A stretch of DNA of 64,000 nt, from NCBI RefSeq assembly GCF_029227915.1, contig NC_079888.1, positions 12,261,001-12,325,000 on the forward strand. Reading direction: 5' to 3'. The notes under the pieces were generated by a model, which was not told the DNA's origin, searched no databases, and saw only the letters and a program-made list of their open reading frames with translations. This stretch comes from Hydractinia symbiolongicarpus (taxonomy: Eukaryota; Cnidaria; Hydrozoa; Anthoathecata; Hydractiniidae). Both the position numbers and the translations under genes were made by a program. Shown piece after piece: positions 58,339 through 64,000 of this stretch; the first letter of the stretch is position 1, and every line of letters starts with the position of its first letter.

Positions 58339-60088
58339 CTAAAGTAAGATATATATCATATCAAAACAAATAAAAAACATTGGAACAATATCCTGCATGT
58401 CAGAATAAACATCTATTATGAAAATATCTGTGTTCTTATGAAATAAAAAAACATGGCATAAAAAAAATTTACATTTTACATTTTATTATGTGCAAATTTG
58501 ACCCCCAAAAAGCCATAATTTAATTAATCACCATTATCAAACAAAAGTCAACTTGGTTTGTATATATTTTGTTGGTTTGTGATGTCAGATGGTGTTAACT
58601 CAGCCTGGATTGTAAGGGGCATAAATTCCAGTAGAACAACATAATCGTAAATATAATTTTCAACAATTTAACAACATGCAACATGCGAAAGTAGGTAAGC
58701 AAAAACAACTTTGAGGCTGTTTTTGTTTCGTTTTTCTATCGCAAAATCACATTCAGTATAATCTATTGTGCATAATCATTTGAAGTTTCATTTTCAAGTT
58801 TAGCAAATTAAAAGAACACAAAATTGTGGTAACTATGTGGTAACTATGTCTATAATGCTTATAAACTCAAAACTAGATTTAAATGGTGACAAATAGATTT
58901 TATTTTGATTAAATACATTTATTTCAAAGTATCAGAAATAAAATTACTCCTAGACAATTGTAGGTGGCACAGTTTAGTATTTCTGCACTTCGTTCATTCA
59001 GAATACCATAGACTTAAGGTGGTCAAACACCAAAATTTTCTAAAAATCCCTTTTATACAATCAGCTGTGATTACACATGATAACTTAAACATATATAATT
59101 GAAATTTCCAAAATTAAAAATTATTGACCAAATTTTTGGAAAAGTGAAAAAAAAATCCAAAAAGTAATATTGGAGACGGGGGTTAGGCTGATAAAGTTAA
59201 AATGACTAAAATTGTCTGCAGATTATTACTAACAAAATCAACATTTTATAAATAAAATAACTATGCAAAGTTGCTTTAAAATAAAAAGTATACAAAATGA
59301 CTGTCTTATTTTTTTGAATTTTTTCCGTCCAGGGGGTAAAATTCCAAAAATCTGTTTTTTAAAATATAAAATCAAAAAAAGAAAAAATCAAAAAAGTGAG
59401 ATAGTCGTTTTGTGTCAAATAACATCAGAAAACAATATACAAAATTGAAAAAAAAAATAAACCACCCGTTTGGTTTTAATCATTTGCAGACTTTTTCACC
59501 CCCTAATTCCGGAAAACAGAGAAAATTGTGTTTAAAAACTTTGACTATGAAAAAATAAAGATGTACTGGAGTGAAAGTCTAAAAAACCTTACAAAAGTTC
59601 CTTGGAGTGTCCTAGTGCTGTCAATATAATTATCACATAGATTTTATAAACAGGTATTTCTGATAGAATTATAAAAGAATGATGTCTGAGTCCAATTTTC
59701 CAATTGGTTAATATCGTGAAACAAATTCAGCAAGTTCAACTACCTTGGTGCTTAAATGTTTTAAAATTGTTTGACATGGACCATTATATAATGGAGGCAG
59801 TACATGAGTCCATATTAGAACAGAAACGTTGTAGTCCAGCATGTCTAAATGTTTGGCGGGCATATACAGATTTCAGATTTATGTTAATACGCTTGGTATA
59901 CTTTTGTTGATTGGCCCCTTTTTACTAGCAAAAAAAGGTGTAGCTATATTTGTTACAATTGCTTCATTTAAGGGATAATTTACTTGCTAAACCATTTCTT
60001 TTAGTGCTGAACTTTCACGTTACTTGCTCTTTGCACCTTCCCAAACGCCACATATAATGTTATTACAAAATTGCATTGTTCAAAACAA
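58339..60088. other. Region upstream of the first recognised exon of the fusion gene
   Basis: AT-rich. A plus-strand frame at about 59704-59910 has a protein-like composition (EQKRCSPACLNVWRAY) but no known motif, and is not annotated. Further 5' exons or the promoter of the fusion gene may lie here. Confidence 0.35.
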
Positions 60089-60433
60089 GAGGGTGCCGAT
60101 AAGTCACAAACGGAGTTCAGGCGATATTTCAACTAAAATTGGCGGTTGTCCCCCGAAACCGCCCGCACTTTCCCGAACTCACCCAGAACATTCCTAAACT
60201 CACCCGGAACATTCCCGAAATGCAATTCCTTGTAACAAACCATGCGGACGATGCTTGGGAAGAAGGCGCTTGATGAGAAAGGAGTTAATAAAGTTTATAT
60301 ATAAGTTATTTATAAAGTAAGCTTTTTCAAAAACCATCAAAAACGGGTTTTTTCGGGCGAATACTTGAATTTTTTTCAAAACGCCAAACTCGCCTGAAAA
60401 CGCCCGCACTTTTTACGGCTTATCGGCACCCTC
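60089..60433. mobile_element. Non-autonomous TIR element (345 bp)
   Basis: Perfect 15-bp terminal inverted repeats: gagggtgccgataag (60089-60103) and cttatcggcaccctc (60419-60433). The interior is more GC-rich than the flanks, with a tandem of 'cccgaactcacccggaacattcc' type units at about 60155-60220 and near-complementary 'aacgcccgcac' and 'ccgcccgcac' blocks near the two ends. No open frame of note, so a MITE. The target duplication is unclear because both flanks are 'ttcaaaaca'-like. Confidence 0.75.
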
Positions 60434-63278
60434 GTTTCAAAACACCAACATCGATAATTTTGTATCCTCTTGTGCCATTGGCCCAGCCTTGTCTTTTTTA
60501 TTCTAAGACAAACAGCAATAGCATGTGTTACAGTATAACTTAGATTGAGAATGTTCTTATTTGAATATAAAATCTTTGCCTTACTCATATTACAAAGTTT
60601 TTTGGACCAGGCTGACTTGTCTGCTCGTGTGCAGTGTAGACATGAGGGGTCTCAGAAATAAATTCATCACCAGAATAGACACAGGAGACTATAAAGTCTG
60701 TGTTTTCTTCCTAAAAGTTTATATTTTGGCAACCATTTTTAATTATTAATTCTGGAAACAAGACTTCCTTTTCTTCCTATATCTTCTTTTTCTCACTGTT
60801 GTTTTCATTTCATATATATGTATCCTGAAAGAACATACATTAATTTGTATAATGCAACTATTTTTCCTTAAAATATAGACAAAACTAGCAAATAGTACCA
60901 AACAAACACAGCAAAAGCAAAAATTCTTCCAGCTAGCTAGCTAAGAGTTTTTTTATTTACAACTGGCTTTAAAACGTGACCTTTTGAGTATACCGCGGGA
61001 AACAAAGCCGATATTTTCATTTCATTTACTTATTAGCTGTGGAACACATAGTTTCGGCTAAAAGCTCGAACAAAATCCTGATCTTCTGTGATTTAAGTGA
61101 AGATATGCGTATCTCGGACGCGGTTAGTAAAATTGACGTTTAATCAGCGATTTTAAAAGTTGCATAGCTCATGTTTGGAAAAGACTGGAATAGTCTCTTT
61201 TTGTCTATGTTCTCTATGCTTCTATATGCTAATAAAGATACAATCACATCCATGTAAATCTTAGTAAAATCATTTTTATTATCTTGGCTATAACTGGCGT
61301 ATATATATAGCAGGCCAGCTATTTTGTGCTTTTCTCCAAAGTTTTTCATTTAGTTTGGTAGCTATAGCTAAGTGCATTTTGTGCTATCCATCGTGTTATT
61401 ACTTCTTGTGTTATCTTTTACCAACTTGAAGCTAGCCACAAAAGTAAGAAATGCCTTCTTACTTTTGTAGCTAGCTTCAGTTTTTGTGGCTAGCTTCAGC
61501 TCAGGTCAGCTATAAATCTTGTAATAATACCCTGCAAATTTTAGCTGAAATACTCTGCTTAACAATGTATCTTTTCATACATCATAGTTTGTAGTGTTAG
61601 CTTCACAGCAACAAAATAAAATATTTTATTCCAGTGGTATAAAGTTTCAATAGAGTTTCAATGTTTACGTTTTGACGGGATAATAAAATACAGACTAGCT
61701 ATATAGAAGAAGTAAATTAACAGTCGGGGAGAACTGATAATTAGCTTGTAACAAGATAGTCGATGCTTATAAGGCTATAATACAGTGGAGATCTTTTTTG
61801 CCTAAATTTCCACAATTTTCTTCAATATGTCGATATTGTAGGGTATGCCTTCCCATATTTTTCACATCTGACTACGTCTTTTCAATGTTTTTCCATAAAA
61901 TCAGTATTTTTAAGGTTAATTAGCCGGTATTAGTTTGAAAATGAATATATATATATATATATATATATCTTTCAAACGCAGTCGTTTCTTGTTCTTCTTT
62001 TCTTTTTTATTGGAGCATACCATGCTATGAAACTAGGTAGATGACTATTGGAAGATCGATATCGATGAAAAGTGTAAAAATTGAAGAAATAAGATCTCTA
62101 CCGTATAATTAGCCACATAAGCAGCTAATTTTACTGTGTATCGTATAATTTCCTGTATTGGCTGACTGTCCTTTAAAGGCTAATTATCAGTTCTTCCAGA
62201 CTGTTTAAGTTATGATAAAAATTGTTAGGCTAGTAGCATTTTTTCACTTATGTATGTTGTAAATTAATCTGCATGCAAAAACTAGATTTTAATTTCAAGA
62301 CCAAAAAATGCCTCCACTCAAAATTAAAGTTTGTAATAGGCTGGTTGGTCTATGGATTATTGCATGTTTATTTTGCCTGTCGATTTGCACAAAAGATCTT
62401 GGGAAATTGCTCGGATTTGTAGAAATTTTCTGCGGACCATGTCTGAAAGGGCGTTCTATTGGACTAGCCTTCAACCCATGAAACAAGGGTTGGCTCAGAT
62501 ATTTTTAGACTTGCCATCCCTTTTTCGGGCGTCCTCAGTACAAAATGACAATTCGGCTATACCAGTTTGAATAAAATACGTATTTATTGAGCATGCTGCT
62601 CAGTGACTAAACAGGAGGGGTTCTACAATTTTGCCAGCCTGTTTAATTTTTCCTCTGTAAAACAAGCACCAAAAGCTCATTTTTTATTAGTTATGCTATA
62701 AATAAAGTATTTTCAATGTAAGCTCAAATAGAACCTGTTTTTTGTGATACACACTTTTTTATGTAAGAAACACGCTTACAAGAAACCAGAGGCTCAAAAT
62801 TTGAAAATATTAAGAAACTTAGTTTGGCTCAGTACCTCAAACTCCTCCAGACCATAGACTATTACAGAAAATATTACAGTGAGCTCTTAGCACTTTTTTA
62901 ATTGGTCAAATAGCAGACAAAACTAGAACTATATATTAAGAGAGAAACAACCCTTCATTTCCAAAACCGATATGAATTATCAGAAAGCAATACTCATACT
63001 ACTAACACAGCACTAGTATATATCACTTAACAAACAAAATCATTTGAACTGTAATGAAATAGGTCAAAAATGTTTCCATCGTTGGTAAGCTCATCTACTT
63101 CCATGTTGTCAAAATTAAGAACTGTTAAGAAACTTTTAGCCTCAAAATCAGAAAAAAATAAAAAACTTGAGCCTCAGTAGCCAAAACTGGTTTCTTATAA
63201 AAAACAGCGTGTACAGTATATATATTCAATCTTGTCTGTGAGAGGTAATTAATTTGCATTGTATACGACAGACTGTAG
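60434..63278. other. Region without recognised genes
   Basis: It contains an (AT)n run at about 61944-61969 and the hairpin at 61428-61478. A minus-strand stretch at 60497-60445 looks like another NKK-type micro-exon (acceptor ttag, NKKDKAGPMAQEDTKLSML), but its donor is weak. Open frames at 62295-62570 have no recognised motif. Confidence 0.35.
61428..61478. repeat. Near-perfect 23-bp hairpin with 5-nt loop
   Basis: Left arm gaagctagccacaaaagtaag(aa) at 61428-61450, loop atgcc, right arm at 61456-61478, with a single mismatch. A third partial copy of the right end (gtggctagcttcag) follows at 61487-61500. Could be a fold-back fragment or, less likely, a small-RNA precursor. Confidence 0.7.
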
Positions 63279-64000
63279 ATTGTAGCAGGACAATTTAGTG
63301 CAAAAGTTCAGCAGTTAGCCCACAATGGTCAATGTGATAGTGACAATGTTGAAAGTACTTGGACTACTTTGAAGAATTGTCTTCTAGAAGCTTCTGATGA
63401 TACCTGTGGGTGGTCGAAAGGACCAGCTAGACATAGACAGACCCGATGGTGGAATAATGATGTTGACCAGTGTATAAAGGAAAAGAGGAAACTTTGGAAA
63501 GAGTGGAAGTTAGGTGGTAGTAAAAATATTTACTTAGAAGCTAAGCGTCGCGCTCGTACAGCAGTGTATAAGGCAAAATCAGAAGCAGAGAGAAACAGAT
63601 TTGCAGATGTTTTAAGAAGGGAAGACCAGCGCAATGAGGTATTCAAGATAGCAAAGCAAATGAAAAAGACTAGTCAAGATGTTGTAGGTGAGAAGTGTAT
63701 ACGTAATGATGAAGGTGTTTTGGCTAGCACAGAGGAGGAGAAAAGGGTAGCTAGGAAGAATCATTATCAGAGGTTGCTTAACACTGAGTTTGATTGGGAC
63801 GAGGATAATTTGTCTGATGATGATGTTGTAGAAGGGCCAGCTATGCAGATCAAGACAGAATGGGTAGTGGAGGCTATTAGGAAATTGAAGATTGGCAAGG
63901 CTGCAGGAGTATCAGGTATTGTTGCAGAGATGGTAAAAGCATCTGGATATATTGAAGTTGAGCTTATTACAAGTCTTGCTAACCAGATTATAAAGGATGG
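63279..64000 (+). mobile_element. 5'-truncated non-LTR (LINE-type) retrotransposon ORF2, running off the right edge
   Basis: The frame is open from 63279 to the end of the window (240 codons), with no stop inside. It covers the endonuclease-RT linker (NDVDQCIKEKRKLWKEWK, EAKRRARTAVYKAKSEAERN) and the first RT motif (IRKLKIGKAAGVSGIVAEMV followed by KASG). K-x-G-K-A-x-G-x-S-G-I-x-x-E is the RT domain 0/1 signature of jockey/CR1/RTE-like LINEs. A TAG precedes the open frame, and no endonuclease catalytic part is seen upstream, so this copy is 5' truncated. Its intact frame suggests a fairly young insertion. Clade is not assigned. Confidence 0.85.

Noticed and set aside
60445-60497. NKK-type micro-exon upstream of the fusion gene
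   Set aside because: The acceptor and NKK start fit the micro-exon family, but the only donor is a weak GTGTTT and its 3' side abuts a MITE.

Overview
The window looks like AT-rich nuclear DNA of an invertebrate, most likely a cnidarian (a hydrozoan or other medusozoan is my guess). The reasons are short phase-consistent exons separated by AT-rich introns, CUB and discoidin (F5/8C) ectodomain modules, dense short inverted-repeat elements, and no bacterial-style gene packing. No rRNA, tRNA, CRISPR array or operon was seen. Both main genes are split into exons mostly under 350 bp, so single-frame open stretches show only pieces. I assembled them by hand from GT/AG sites and reading phase, so the models are predictions.

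Gene 1 (minus strand, about 10.57 kb down to 0.75 kb, running off the left edge) encodes a secreted or membrane-bound receptor-like protein. Its order is signal peptide, CUB1, CUB2, CUB3, F5/8C (discoidin), CUB4, CUB5. Fourteen exons totalling 2386 coding nt join with correct phase at every junction. It resembles neuropilin-type and other CUB/discoidin proteins but has a different order.

From about 10.6 to 42 kb I see no convincing host gene. This is repeat-rich DNA. It holds the 'CCTTGTGGGGACC' repeat family (dispersed copies at 14.8-15.1, 23.0 and 32.0-32.2 kb, and a tandem array of about 21 units at 24.2-25.1 kb), fold-back elements, a decayed BEL/Pao-like RNase H relic, a 201-bp segmental duplication, an (AT)n tract, and short elements beginning with the hairpin CCCGTGGAAAAATCCACGGG.

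Gene 2 (minus strand, about 58.34 down to the stop at 42.06 kb) is the main object of interest. Twenty-two phase-compatible exons sum to exactly 4209 nt (1402 codons plus stop). They join a KMT5A-like SET domain, a whole protein-kinase domain in one 855-bp exon with DFD in place of DFG, small repeated acidic exons, two zinc knuckles/fingers, a tyrosine-recombinase catalytic domain, and a C-terminal Myb-like or helical DNA-binding-type domain. The layout suggests a domesticated or composite Crypton-like recombinase joined to chromatin and signalling domains. The intron between 51.1 and 49.4 kb carries a transposon with TGACGTCA palindromes, and the 47.9-48.9 kb part is a tandem duplication that copied one coding exon.

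The right end holds a TIR element (60.1-60.4 kb), a long near-perfect hairpin (61.4 kb) and, from 63.28 kb to the edge, the 5'-truncated endonuclease/RT-linker part of a non-LTR retrotransposon on the plus strand.
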